Part shown: positions 9,617-21,425 of the stretch, piece after piece | Layout: the number at the start of each line of letters is the position of its first letter | Position numbering within the stretch: position 1 is the stretch's first letter | Source: Phallus indusiatus | Taxonomy: Eukaryota; Basidiomycota; Agaricomycetes; Phallales; Phallaceae | Reading direction: 5' to 3' | Assembly: GCA_027605045.1 (NCBI GenBank) | Contig: JAQFWX010000076.1 | Coordinates: forward strand, 62,001-126,000 | Length of the DNA stretch: 64,000 nucleotides | Notes under the pieces: model-generated | The model's input: the letters and a program-made list of their open reading frames with translations, nothing else | Told to the model about the DNA's origin: nothing | Databases searched by the model: none | Made by a program: the position numbers and the translations under genes

Positions 9617-11492
9617 TTAGAGCTTGGCAAACGATAAGAAATACTGACTGCTATTCTTTTTGCACTTAATTTTGTCGATATCGGCTTTTGTAATAAACCG
9701 TGCTTCATGCGCATGGTTATATCCCAATCTGCAAGTATGAACAAATGAGCTACTAGTCAATCAGTCTCACCGATCATGAACCGCCTACCTTGTTCTCCCA
9801 TCTTTCCCACTTTCTTTCCAAAACTCGGGGCGCCGCAATAATGATACGACAACAGCACCACCTAAACCTATGTTATGTACCAGGCCATATTTACCCCGTC
9901 CGTCAGGTGTGTCAAAAAGGCCGGGTGCTTGCAATGGTCCCGCCCAGTTCCGTAGTTGATCTGAAAGAGAATGAAGAGGAATATTAGTATCCATCACTTC
10001 ATAAGATGATTATAAAGAACACACTGGTGATATAAAAGTGCATTCCTAATCCACTTGCACCGAGAGGATGACCTTTCGCTTCGAGTCCACCACTTGGGTT
10101 TATGACCCATTTTCCACCATACTGCATACAAAAGATCAGACCAAACAAAAGCTACCCAAAGCATCACATACGGTGTTATCGCCTTTTTCAACAAGCTTGT
10201 GCGCTTCTCCTTTCTTGCAGAGTCCAAGAGCCTCGTAAGTGATGAGCTGAAGAAGATCCAGGATAAGCACACGGGACAAGAGACTTGAAGCTGCACAGAC
10301 CTCGTTGGCAGCAAAACAGTCATGTAGTTCAATCACGCCCACTTGGTCTCTCCTTCGCCGGGTTTGAATCCGGCCTGGGCGAAGGCCTCATCGGCGGCTC
10401 GTTTACTCATGCTGTAGCCAACCAAGTCCATTGAGCTCTTGCTTTCATATGTATTCGCTTCATCTGTAACAAGAGTCTAAAGAGGTGTATTCAATAAGGT
10501 ATAACAGATTTATAGGTATATTTGCACCTACTTGCGCAACAATCTCGATGGCTTGATTCTCTAACCCATGACATCTGACGAACTCTTCAGAAGCTACAAT
10601 GCAACACGCAGCACCATCCGAAGTAGGGGAACACATGAACTTGGTAAGCTGTCTGTTAATCTTCGGAGCAGCCAAAACCTGTTCCTCAGTCCACCCGTCT
10701 CTAAACTGTGAATAAGGGTTCTTAACAGAATGTTTATGGTTCTTCGCCGCGATTTTCGCCAGATGGTTAACATTCGCTCCCGGATATTTATCAAAATACT
10801 CTTGAGCAGCGTTGGCGAAATGACGGGCTGTCGATGGACCGTAGTTAACACCTATGGATGTCGTTTCTTCGAGTGTTGTGGCCATTGTATGGAGAGGAAT
10901 CATTGGATTAGGACGATCCGGGAAATTTGTACCCAATGATCCGGGACGCATGCGTTCAAAGCCCAGAGCTAATGCACATTGTGCAGCTCCTGATTTGACC
11001 CATATATTAGCGTTAAAAAGTGCGGTTGACCCTGTAGAACAATTCTAGGAGAAGACACGCGTGTCGATACAATGCTTCAACTTAAGGGTGCTCACGTACA
11101 TTGTTCACGTTCGTTATCGGGATACCTGTCATTCCCAGATTATACAACGCCCGTTGCCCGGACGTAGAATCCCCATAACACTAGAACTGTCATCAGTTCA
11201 TTCCACCGCAAACACCGGTTAAACCGGAGAGAACGAAGAACGCACGAAACCAACGAACGCAACCTCGATATCGTCATATGTTATTCCAGCATCTAACAAT
11301 GCTTTCGTAGCCGCTTCTAAGCCCATCTACAAAGGAAAGGCTATTTCATCTTGCTGCGTTAGACAGAACAGAGCAGAATCTCACGTCCTCCGTTGTCCTT
11401 GTTCCTCTCGGCTTAATGAAAACGGTAGAACCAACTCCGATGATGAATGTCCTCGTTTTGGGAGTTTGCTTGGTAGAAGTTTGTTGCGCCAT
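9617..11492 (-). CDS. SCPx-type 3-ketoacyl-CoA thiolase (sterol carrier protein X thiolase domain), peroxisomal; contains one frameshift
   Basis: The spliced protein (about 430 residues, at least eight exons) matches SCP2/SCPx thiolases along its length. The N-terminus is [20 protein letters not shown], and GYGDS-type sequence precedes [11 protein letters not shown] with the acyl-accepting Cys. [18 protein letters not shown] with the catalytic His, [17 protein letters not shown] and [10 protein letters not shown] follow in order. The protein ends AKL, a canonical PTS1 signal, so it is expected in peroxisomes, cleaving 3-ketoacyl-CoA (branched or straight chain). There is no C-terminal SCP2 lipid-transfer domain. 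The frame breaks by one base at about 10339-10362, between FKPGEG and QVGVIELHD. No intron can bridge the 15 nt, so either the assembly has lost a base or the gene is disrupted. The next gene upstream on the same strand is eIF5. Confidence 0.85.
10339..10362 (-). other. One-base frameshift site in the thiolase gene
   Basis: Upstream codons read ...AGFKPGEG and downstream codons ...[15 protein letters not shown], but in frames that differ by one base. The conserved family sequence here has R-D-Q-V after GEG, which would need one more base in GGAGAGACC. Confidence 0.75.
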
Positions 11493-12324
11493 GTTGAAGT
11501 AAGATAAAGCCTTGGTAGTAGTACGATGCAAGGGATGTCTTTAGCAATAGACTAGATACGACTAAGAAAAACAATGTGAGTGATACGACTTGATACAGGA
11601 CCATGATGAACACATACTACTTACTGGCTCTCAAAGTAGTTGAGTTAGCGAGGAAACTCGTAATCTGGTTTGTATACTCCAATGCGAAGGATATAACCGA
11701 ACAAACAACTACTCAGCAGTCTCAAGGCTTATTATGAATTTCTCGCGAGTTAAAGTGACATGAAGCGTGTAACAATGAGCAGAATGATATTAGACCCATA
11801 ATCGGACTCCGGTATGAAATTGCTTCCGCTGTCGGTAAGGGTGTAGGCTCACTTCTATAATAGATGGCAAACTACATAAAATCACAGCACGCTCGTATTA
11901 GACAGTCAAGGCCGGATTAAACGAAAACAAGGGGATCAGGCTAGTAGTGAAGAACCGACAACGGAGAAAGATACATTCACTAAGCGTGTGTGAAGCTACG
12001 TAGATGGTTTTAAACAAAAAAGGGCTAGCAATTTCAAAGACACCTCCAATTACGAGGTGAACAAAGGGGTAAAAGAAGCAAAGAGACAAAATCGGGGTGA
12101 GATCAGAGTGAGGGAGGGACTACAAGACCAATGGAGATAGAGCAGGGGAAGGGAAGAATTCAAATTAGATCAAGAAAAGAAAAAAAACTTAAGAGACGAG
12201 ACGAAGAGTTTGGGTACACAGCAGATTAAAAAATGAAGTCAAGAGGGATGAGTTGGGAGTTGAATGTTTATGGATAAACACGAGTCATTGTAGTCCAGCA
12301 AGTGAACAATGTCCCCCGATTTTA
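11493..12324. other. Intergenic between eIF5 3' end and thiolase promoter
   Basis: No gene is seen. The part next to 11492 should hold the thiolase promoter and 5' UTR. The part near 12324 is A/G-rich on the plus strand and probably holds the eIF5 3' UTR. Confidence 0.5.
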
Positions 12325-13768
12325 CTAATCGCTATCATCGTCTTCGGCTTGGTCAAGCCACTAAAACAACCATCGGTTATTTACACACAAAGAAGAATGA
12401 AGCAAGAACATCTCATACCCTCAGGAACGGCTCGCTAGCCTTTCTAACTTTCTTACTAACGTCCTTTTCGACGTATTTTTTAGAAACATGTGTTCCCCAC
12501 TGTTTAATAACTTCTTCGTCCAGGATATCAGCTTGATAGAACGCCATAAGAATCCTAGGAACTGCGGGAATAAGAAGAGCTTGCTGAACACCAACAGCTC
12601 GTTCTATACCTCCCAAAAGAGCCTTCTGGTGGCGTTCCGAAGTCACGAGCTAAAACCAACAAGGTTTGAACAAACGTTCTTGCTAAAAGAACGAAAGAAA
12701 AAGGCATCACATACCTTGGTAAACAACGACGCGTACTTGGGAATCTCTCTCACGATATGCTCCGTGAACAGAGTCTCAACCAGAATCAACACCGTACGAT
12801 GCTTCTTCTCAATACCCAGCTCTTGACACTTCTTATACACAGAAACGGACGTGGCCTCTTCGCGATGCTCTTCAGCCCACAGGGCGAGTTGCGCATACGG
12901 ACTATCTCCACCTTCCTCATCGCTATCATCTCCACCAGCCAAAAGAAGGTTCTTCATACCACCTTCAAGTTCCTTGGTCCGAGCACGAACAGCTTCGGCG
13001 GAAGTATCAGCAGCCCAATCATCTTTGTCAGCAGTGATCGGAGCAAGCTCAGCAGCCTCAGCCTTGATTTTCTTCGTCAGCTCGTCATCGGAATCATCTC
13101 TTTCCGGTGTTCCTTCACCAGATCCATTATGAGCCACCTCAGAAGGAGATCCAACGCCTCCAGCGGCATTACCGGCATCACCTCCCTTTCGTTTGCTTTT
13201 CGAGCTCTTAGGAGGATTCTTTAAGATGAACGTGGTAAGCTTATGTCTCATATCTACTCCACTGCGCTGTCCGCATGCTTTGCAGTCACGGAAGATCTCG
13301 TCATTCTTGGTGAGAATAAGCTCTGTCTCGGGGTTTTTACAGGACCCACACAGAACGAATTTGTCGATGAAGCCATCAAGCAGTTCGCGAAGTCTGGTAG
13401 CATCGTGTGCGCCGTTGACGATATACCGATCACCTTTTTCGTCGAATGTTGTTTGTGCGCCGAGTTCGCAGCCAAAGAATTTTGTAGGATCTGTAAGACC
13501 AGATGTTCAACTTGCGTGTTCAAAAATGGTATAGGTATATACTTACATGTCGGAGGCCGACTGAGCGCACGTGCGATGTCAGACATATTGGGGACAACCG
13601 TTTTAATCCCATTCCCTTTGCCTTCTATTTTGGTCATCAAAACAGGCATCTTGTAACGGTAAAATTTGTCCTAATATAAAGTCAGTCAAGACCAAAGTGC
13701 TAGGAAGATGAGAAATGCCAGCTCACATCGACATCGCGACGAATGTTGACAATAGGTCCAGAAGCCAT
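12325..13768 (-). CDS. TIF5: Translation initiation factor eIF5
   Basis: This is the GTPase-activating protein for eIF2-GTP during start-codon recognition. It starts [14 protein letters not shown] at 13768. Exon 2 gives [22 protein letters not shown] and [13 protein letters not shown]. Next come [19 protein letters not shown] and a C4 zinc ribbon (CGSCKNPET...CKACG), which together form the N-terminal GAP domain; IRR at residues 9-11 would supply the arginine finger. A basic/acidic linker (about 150-240) leads to the C-terminal W2 HEAT domain ([42 protein letters not shown]). The protein ends [14 protein letters not shown], the acidic/aromatic tail that contacts eIF2-beta and eIF3. At least five exons are present, with normal GT-AG introns and no lesion seen. 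Confidence 0.93.
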
Positions 13769-15343
13769 TTTGCGTAGTTATTGTCGATTAGTCCAGTGGT
13801 TGTATATGGATATTGGATAGCTGGTGTTCGCTAATAAATCTGGAATGATTGGAGCGAGAATGTTGATTGATGGGTTGTGGCGGGTGAATTTAGTTGAGAG
13901 AGGCGAGGAGAAGAATTCTAATCAAGATCTTCCCGGACTAAGACGTTAGCGGCAGGCGATGCAGGGAGAAAGAAAGTGGCGATGACGAAGAAAATGCAAA
14001 GATAAGAAATAAAGTGAGAAAGGATGAACAGATGACAGAGTTAGAGCGGGCTCATTGACGGGTGATATGACGGTATTACACTCACTGAATCTTCCTACAA
14101 ACACAAACGGTGGTACGAAAACTGTGGCAATCTCCAGTATCGGTGGACGAACGAAGCATGAATAGGATATATCTGCCGAGCACTCTTTGTCACTTTCACT
14201 TGAAATAATGTTCAGCGAGGTGTCTTGTGGCGTGACGAAGTGGGTGGGGGAAGAGGAAATGTCTTGCGCTCAAAAAGTTGGGAAAAACTCGGTTTGCTGG
14301 GAAGCTGGCTATTGGCTCGTAGTTGTAGCTAGTGTGACGCGTAATGCGTAACGCGTTACATGTTTCTGTCACAAAGTCCGTTCCCGTAGATACTGCTACT
14401 TACTTATGTTCATTGATTCTTTCACAAAAATTTAGCATGAGCTATTGAGTACTTGAATGTCATTTAAAGAATCCGTCACCAAAAACTTTGATTTTAAGTG
14501 CGTAATCAGTGACTCGGAGAGGTAAGAATGGCTTACATAATACAGCTCCATCTGAAGCCAAGTATTAGACGCCCATTTCTGATTGCATTCTCGTCGTGGA
14601 CTTGCGTCTGTGTCGATGTCTTTAATGAGCTATTCGTCAGCGTGAACGTTGTTTGCGTAAATGGTACATTGGAGAGGACATTGTTTATTACTTTATTATC
14701 GCACAAGCGTAAGAGGTGCCGATAAGAATGATATGTCGCTGAGATAAGAAAGTTATTAGAAAAAAACACCTGTCGACAAGACATTCTTTGCAATTGCTAA
14801 TGGGAAATCGTTGATTAATATCAAACATTCAATAACTAGAGGCGCCTGGGGTCGCAGAGCCGTTTCATGTTGCATTGCAAGGACGACGATGTTATGAAAT
14901 TCGACGCCTGATTTCACAGAACGGAATTGAGTAGCTGGATAACTTCATGTGATTAAAGAGGGTTTCAAGATGTAATGTACGGGCTTGAAATACACAAAAA
15001 ACGTTGGCAGAGGGATACGTACGAATATCGGGCGTCTGGTGAAAACAAATATGTTGCAAATACGTACAAACAAATGAGTGCCACATGGAAGCAAATTCTG
15101 TGTGCTCCCAGAGCCCTTGCTACATGCAAAGGCAATAAGCTCCTGACCCCAGCCAGCGGACCGCAAATCGTGTCTCAGTCTATTTAGACTGGTTCCTTCC
15201 GTGAGCATATCCGGTGCTACAATATGTCGGCAAAGATTTACGAAAGATCACACTCCGTGGGACACTGACGGACAGAGGACGGTCACAGACAGTGACAGGA
15301 CGTTATTATGGCATGCAAGGCTAATACCTTACAGTCTTCGACT
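13769..15343. other. 1.6-kb divergent intergenic region, eIF5 and CHMP7
   Basis: No coding region is recognised. The left part carries the eIF5 promoter and CT/AG-rich 5' UTR. A pair of ACGCGT boxes lies near 14340. Short ATG frames at 14528-14725 and 14975-15187 have no recognisable features. Confidence 0.5.
14337..14359. promoter_or_regulatory. Paired ACGCGT (MCB-like) boxes within a perfect palindrome
   Basis: ACGCGT occurs at 14337-14342 and 14351-14356. The second lies inside the perfect 12-bp palindrome GTAACGCGTTAC (14348-14359). ACGCGT is the MluI cell-cycle box bound by Mbp1/Swi6-type factors in ascomycete yeasts. Its use here is inferred only. It lies about 570 bp upstream of eIF5 and 985 bp upstream of CHMP7. 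Confidence 0.35.
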
Positions 15344-17151
15344 ATGTCCAATCCGCTACTATCATCTTTTCCGACATATCTATCATTATCCCCAACTCGG
15401 CTAAGATCGCTCTACTCCGATTTTTCTTCTCAAAAGCACTCTAATCCAGCTGGCTTCCAGTCCAATGTAGATTGGTGGCGCGAAACCTTTTTACACCTGC
15501 TACGGAGCGCGTCTCAACTGACTTCACTCGATGTATTAATCCTTCACGTTGATCATTCTCTTCTCGACTCGCTGAGCAGCAAGGAACTTAAAATAGGTAA
15601 ACCTTCCGGGATAGGGTCTGTACTCGTGAGTTTCAGCGTGTAATTAATTGTGTTTGCGGCTCACCACATTTTCTCAAGGAAGACGGAACTCGTAACCTCG
15701 GGGGATGCTATACCGCTGAAAACATTTATGACTTCCACAGAGTCTATATATTCTCAAGTCTCGATCGCTCGTAGGTTTGCGTCCTACCTTATCACGCAAC
15801 CACTTTGGTGGGCTCTGGAGCGACTTAATCTCGTAGGTGATACTGCCTTCGAGACTGAAGAAACACGATGGAAGCGAATTCAAGGGACATATATTATGCT
15901 TCCATTATTAGAAGTTATTTTCTCCGTCGCGTATATATATCCAAGCCTAATTTGCCGTTTATTTACAGGAGGCCGCTCAATTACTTCTCGAACATTACAG
16001 ATCACTTCCCAATCATTCTTTAGCAGACTTATTGTTTGATTTGGATGCTTTCCGTTCCGAGTTTGCATCCAAGATATTTCCTGGCGTTGTGTTGACGATG
16101 GATGATATAAAGGTGCTGGTCAGGTTTCTAGAGCGGGATAAAAGGTGTTGATTACATCAAAAGATGTGATCAAGTTTGTGGGTTCCCGGGACGTAGAAGA
16201 ATCTGGCCAAATAATTACCCAAGTGGATCAGGGAGTGCTTGAATTAAAGTTAGCCTTACGACGACTGCATGCTCAAGTCGATTACATCCAAAGCCAGATC
16301 GAAGAGTAAGCCTGACCCTACATGCGCCTATATCAGCTAAGAATTATTGATATCGACAGTCGGACCTTCCGGGTGAAGGAACATTTGAAGAACAGGCAGA
16401 AAGAAATGGCCATGTCGCACCTAAGATCGAAGAAGGAACTAGAAAAGCTACTCTCGAAGCGTTTCATGTCCTTAGACACTATTCGGTCTGCGTTACTACA
16501 AGTTGAAAGTGCTGCTGGGGATATTGAGGCGCGTATCCAAATTAAACTGTGTAATTGTTGGCGTGCTAAAATCAATATGAATAGATTATGAAGGCATATG
16601 ACACCTCAACAATGACTATGAAGGCTCTTCTATCGCATCCCTTACTACAGCGAGACAAAATTAATGAGACTATGGAGGCTATGGCGGAGGCTGCTGCCGA
16701 TCAAACAGAGGTCGATCAGGCTATCAGGCTCGGCGGAGCAGTCATGTTCGCTGCAAGTGGTGCCGCCGTTGACGAAGATGAGCTACAAAAAGAATTGCAG
16801 CAGATAATTCGTAAAGAGAAGGAGCGCGAGGATAATGAATCGAAAGAGCAACAAGAACTGGAATTGGCACAGGGAGATAAAGTAGAGCGGGAAGATGCCG
16901 AGAGTTTTAGATCACCGATGAAGAATAAGGAATATCGAAAGTCTTATGAAGGCCAAAACAGTTCGATACGATTTGTTGAAGAAGGCCGGAGGACACCCGT
17001 GAACATCGAGGAAGATGACAAGGTGTGGGAGGAACGATGGTTGGCTGCTCAGGCAGAAAAGGCCGTACAGTCCGTGCGAAGTCGGGAAGCTGAACTAAAG
17101 CGGCAAGCTCAATGGGATGATGCAAATATCAAGATACCATTAGCATCGTAA
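15344..17151 (+). CDS. ESCRT-III-like protein CHMP7 (Snf7 family); possible frameshift
   Basis: CHMP7 bridges ESCRT-III to the nuclear envelope and endosomes. The start at 15344 (MSNPLLSSFP) follows an alternative in-frame ATG at 15308. The N-terminal half gives WWRETFLHLLRSA, LWWALERLNLVG and a winged-helix-like DDIKVLVRFLERDK...VLITSKDVIKFV. The C-terminal Snf7 part is long coiled coil (ITQVDQGVLELKLALRRLHAQ, then AAGDIE|IMKAYDTSTMTMKALLSH). A charged tail ends IKIPLAS. Two oddities exist. Joining GDIE to IMKAYD needs a GC donor (GCGCGT) at about 16533. The frame also shifts at about 16131-16150, after ERDKR; a 60-nt GTTGTG...AAAAG intron could rescue it but would remove conserved residues. 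The start of the Rho GEF lies 146 bp downstream on the same strand. Confidence 0.8.
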
Positions 17152-17297
17152 CATCTCATATACTATATAAAATATAATTATATATTTCCTTTGAGGCCGT
17201 TCTTGTTCGGTAGCTTTTCTTGTCAAGACGTTCTTGTGCCACCTTGAGCGTTATTGGAACTCGCGCTGACAAAGCAATTACAACTTGTCTCGAGCCG

Positions 17298-20200
17298 ATG
17301 TCTCGAGAACGCAATTTGTACAGAATTCCACCCGGTGCAAAACCTCCAGCAGTTCCCGGTTCTCCAATCGATGCACCCATTTATCCTTGGTCGACGTTAA
17401 ATCCGACAGCGACACGGAACGCGCCCGCATCATCCGAGTCTTCACAATTGCATCTGAATGAGACACCCATCTCTTACTTCTCCAAACCCAAACTGGAATT
17501 TCCGGAGCCTGAATTATACCATGAATCCCTACCGTATCCCTCACCCAGAGCAAATCCTGTGCCATTCGGTCAACATACAGCTCAGTCAGAGACAGGTTAT
17601 ATCTCTTCCGAGTCATGGCAGCCTTCCGAACCGCAAATTATTCGATCGGTTTCCCATCAATCCAACTTGCGGCTTCCCTCTCATTCTCGGACAAGAGCAT
17701 ATTCTAGCACTGGACCTCGACCGCAGGTGCAATTGCCTCAGCCTTCCCACTCATTAAGGCATAAGCATTCGTATTCCTCAGATACTGGAGTAGACTGGGG
17801 GACAACCGATAAGGTTGACGATGCTTTCGAAGTAAATTTATATTACTTAAATGATACTGAAATGTGCAGCTGATGGCCGGATTAGAGGAGCCCCAGCATA
17901 ATCGCCAATAACCTTTCGCGTTTAAGGTAATTTTTTTTGAGTTTCTCATTACGTCGTCGCGTATTTATTCTTTCAGTTTAAGTGATCGTCCATCAAATTT
18001 AGATGATTTACACGACCTTATAAGACGGTACCAAAGAGGCGAAGGTGATGATAATAATTGGGAGTGGCATCGCCTCGTTCCCAAGGAAGCTATGGAATCT
18101 CTGCCAAAAGCAGAAGTCATCCGTCAAAGTGCTATATTTGAATTAATTAATGGTGAACGGAATTATGTACATGATTTGGAACTTGTACAAGAGGTACGTA
18201 ATTCTCCATAGTGGAAAATTCTCTTTAAATTGTCTCATGCAGGTGTTTATTGGTGGTTTAGAATCTATCTTGCCGCCTGTAATTAAGGAAGGAAAAACCG
18301 ACGCTTTTATCAACGAAGTTTTTTTCAACCTAAATAATATTCTCGCTCACCATAAGAGCATGGTTAACGCCTTGTTTTCTTTGCAAATAGAACAACATCC
18401 GATTATTGTCAGCATTGGACACATAATCCTAGACAGTAAGTATCTCGATGTCTCGCTTGTCAATTAGTCTTTCACTTATGTTTATTTTCATCGCATGGAG
18501 TTATTTTTAAATTCAAAGAGGACTATGATGCGTATATCAAGGTATGTTCTTCATTCTATTCGTGTAGAGCTACCGACACAAGCACTCATTAGCACTACCC
18601 GGTCGCCGAATCAGTTCATCGGCGTGAACTGAAGAACAACACACGATATCGCAAATTTTTGGACTTATGTTCCCAGGACCCTCGCTTAGGCAAACGGGAT
18701 TTAATTACCTTTATCGCAAGACCTGTAACCCGTCTTCCCCGGCTGTCTTTACAGTTGGAAGAAATAAAAAAACGAACGGAAAAGCTTTTTGAAGACTCAG
18801 CTAATTCTGACTCAACCTCACAAGCCGACTATCCTGATTTAGAGACTATACCCATCCTGCTCGACGTTCTGGACCGATTCGTGAAGAATACTCAACCAGG
18901 CATTGCCGCCAGCGAGAGCAAGGTCAAGTATTACGCATTATGCGAGAGTTTAGAGTTCCGAAGAGGGGAAATTATTGTGTGTTTTATTTCCTAGCTTCTG
19001 AGGCTCAAGTTGTCATCCGTAAAACAGGACATGGACTTATATAATGAGACCCGCAGTCTTGTTCATATCGGGCAGCTCGCGAGGAAGCAAAGGGCTGATA
19101 ACTGGAGTAAATGGTTAGACTTGGAGGTTGCTTTGCTCGACAATTATCGTAATATGAAAGCTTGATTAATTTTTCGAGCCTTTTAACTGATGTGTGTCTC
19201 GCTAGTCCTAATTACACATCCTGATCCAGCGTCTGGTGCGAAAGTAGTCGTGTCCCGGGTATGACATGTTTTTTCTAATATATGAAGCTTATTTTATGTT
19301 GTCAGCCTCTTCCCGTCGAATATATCCGACTTGGTATTTTCAATGGACCACCTGATAGTCGCCGCGATGAACGGAATGAAAGTGGCAATCTGTTCCATGC
19401 TTTCATAAAACCCTCTAAACCCATGTACCCTTTTATCCTATACCATGCATCATCTCCTGCTCGCAAATACACATTATATGCCACTTCTGAGGAAACACGT
19501 GAGAAGTGGAGAGATGTGTTAGAGGAGGCAGTAAACATCAGGAAAATTGTAATGGACTCCAACAAAGTAAGTAAGCGAAGCGGACTGCGTTTAATGCATA
19601 TTGACGTCCGGTTCGAAGTGGTTTGGAATGGATGCCGTCGAGAAACATTTTTTCCGAATTAAAACGCCCAGGGTTCCTGCTAATTCTACGAGAATGTTCA
19701 CGGGAGAAATCACTAGCGCAACACTCTTTTGTAGGTCGTCTTTTCATGCTGAACTCTTATATAATAGTTTATCTTTTTCAGCGGCCAACGGAAAAAGTTA
19801 TCTTGTCGCGGCTACATCAACAGGTATCTATGCAGGCGTTCGAGGTCATGGAAGTACGCTTGTTTAGTTTGATGTTATACAGTCAGGATTCTGGATTTTT
19901 GACATGAACCTCAAGGTTATACTAAAGTTTTAGCTTTACCATCTTCCAAAGGCATCGTAGCTATGCCGTTGATACGCAAGCTAGTCGTTCTACACGGTGA
20001 TCAACTGAACGCTTATTCACTTGATATTATTGCACGCATTTCAGAAAAAAAATCTTCGCCAAGTGTCCTTGAACAGTCGACTGAACGATTGGCGAAGGCA
20101 GAGCGTGGGGGATCGATCCTGTTCTTTCGCGTTGGTATAGTCGCGGATCGAACGATGCGTAGGTTTAAAATCTTACAACTATCTAACAATTTTATAAATA

Positions 20201-21102
20201 CCCATCATAGTTGTTTATGCAAGTAAAGGATTTGTGAATGTTACAATAAACGCACTGGAAGCTGTTTTGGAGTCACCTCAAAACGTTTTGCGCAGAATCC
20301 AAAGTGGAACTAGCACACCCAGCTTCCGACCATTTGGAGAAGTATGATTTGATGAATTATTCGAATCTAATTTATTGATTTTTAACAGCCCTTTTATGTG
20401 CCTAAAGACCCCTTCGACGTGACATTATTGGCCAAGACAATTGCCATATCGACTGAACGATTGATGGTAGTGGTCGATCCTACCAAGTATGTGCAGAGCT
20501 TCTAGAACAAAACATGACGATAACCATATCAAGGATTTCGACTCAGACTCCAGTTCAGATTCCGGACTTTACTGATGCCGGCGAATCTATTGGCATTTCC
20601 ATTTTGAAAGCCAAGGCTGAAAGCTCCCGTCCGCTTGGTATCGTCAAATCAGGTCCAGATGAACTCATCGTTATTTATCATGGTAGGTCTTGTATTTACA
20701 AACTACCAGTTTCCGCTTAATTTGTCAAACGCTATAGAATTCGGATGCTATGTAACAAAATATGCTGTTCCCACTCGCAAAGCCGGTTATGTCCGCTGGG
20801 AAACAACAGCGGAATCTTACGCTGAGCGCGGTCCACATATTCTGTTATTTAGTCATAATTTCATTGAAGTCAGAAACACTGGGTCAGGGAGATTAATTCA
20901 AGTCATTGAAGGGAATGATTTCCGACTATTACAATCCCACCCTGGTATGCCTTTATTAATAGCGACGCATTCGAATGAAATTGGTCGACAAGGAATCGAG
21001 GAAGAAGTTATCGAACTTATCGAGACTGCGCCACTTGATAGCCCGCTAACATCTCTTCCCACCGATGAGACTAATGCTTTGTGGCAGGAATGGGCGAATT
21101 AA
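17298..21102 (+). CDS. Rho1 guanine-nucleotide exchange factor (DH-PH-CNH, Rom2 type)
   Basis: It activates Rho1 in cell-wall integrity signalling. It starts MSRERNLYRIPPGAKPP at 17298. A long Ser/Pro-rich disordered N-terminus runs to about residue 200. A linker with SDRPSNLDDLHDLIRRYQRG precedes the DH domain (RQSAIFELINGERNYVHDLE, then FLDLCSQDPRLGKRDLITFI, ARPVTRLPRLSLQLEEI). The PH domain follows (PLPVEYIRLGIFNGPPDSRR, LFHAFIKPSKPMYPFILYHA, ETREKWRDVLEEA). The C-terminal citron homology domain shows RKLVVLHGDQLNAYSLDII, PKDPFDVTLLAK, PDELIVIYH and RGPHILLFSHNFIEVRNT. The domain order is that of Rom1/Rom2. A dozen or so short introns are present. The intron ending GGATTAG at about 17928 must be used to stay in frame. 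It converges on the SAM-domain gene. Confidence 0.92.
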
Positions 21103-21425
21103 CGTGGAACATAATCCTGAACGCGATCCCTCAGGTTGTATGATGGTGTCGGTGGTTGCCTGTGTTAGTAGTCCCGTTGAATTTGACGAAACAAACCCGG
21201 GAAACAGGCCGGTTGGATGTTCGTGTTTTGTTTAAGTTTGTAGTTTGTATGTTAATATATTGGTGCCGTTATCATTGCGAATCAAGCATGAACATACAGG
21301 ATGACAGTCTAGAGCGGCAATAACAAGTACTCATAGTAACAAAGGGAAGCCATGTCAATTATATATAACTCTCGATGCCGAGGAGGGCGACATAACTGGG
21401 TAGATATTTTACATATATGGATACA

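Noticed and set aside
12757..13656. Plus-strand frames of up to 155 codons
   Set aside because: They are antisense shadows of the eIF5 exons, whose minus-strand translation is fully conserved.
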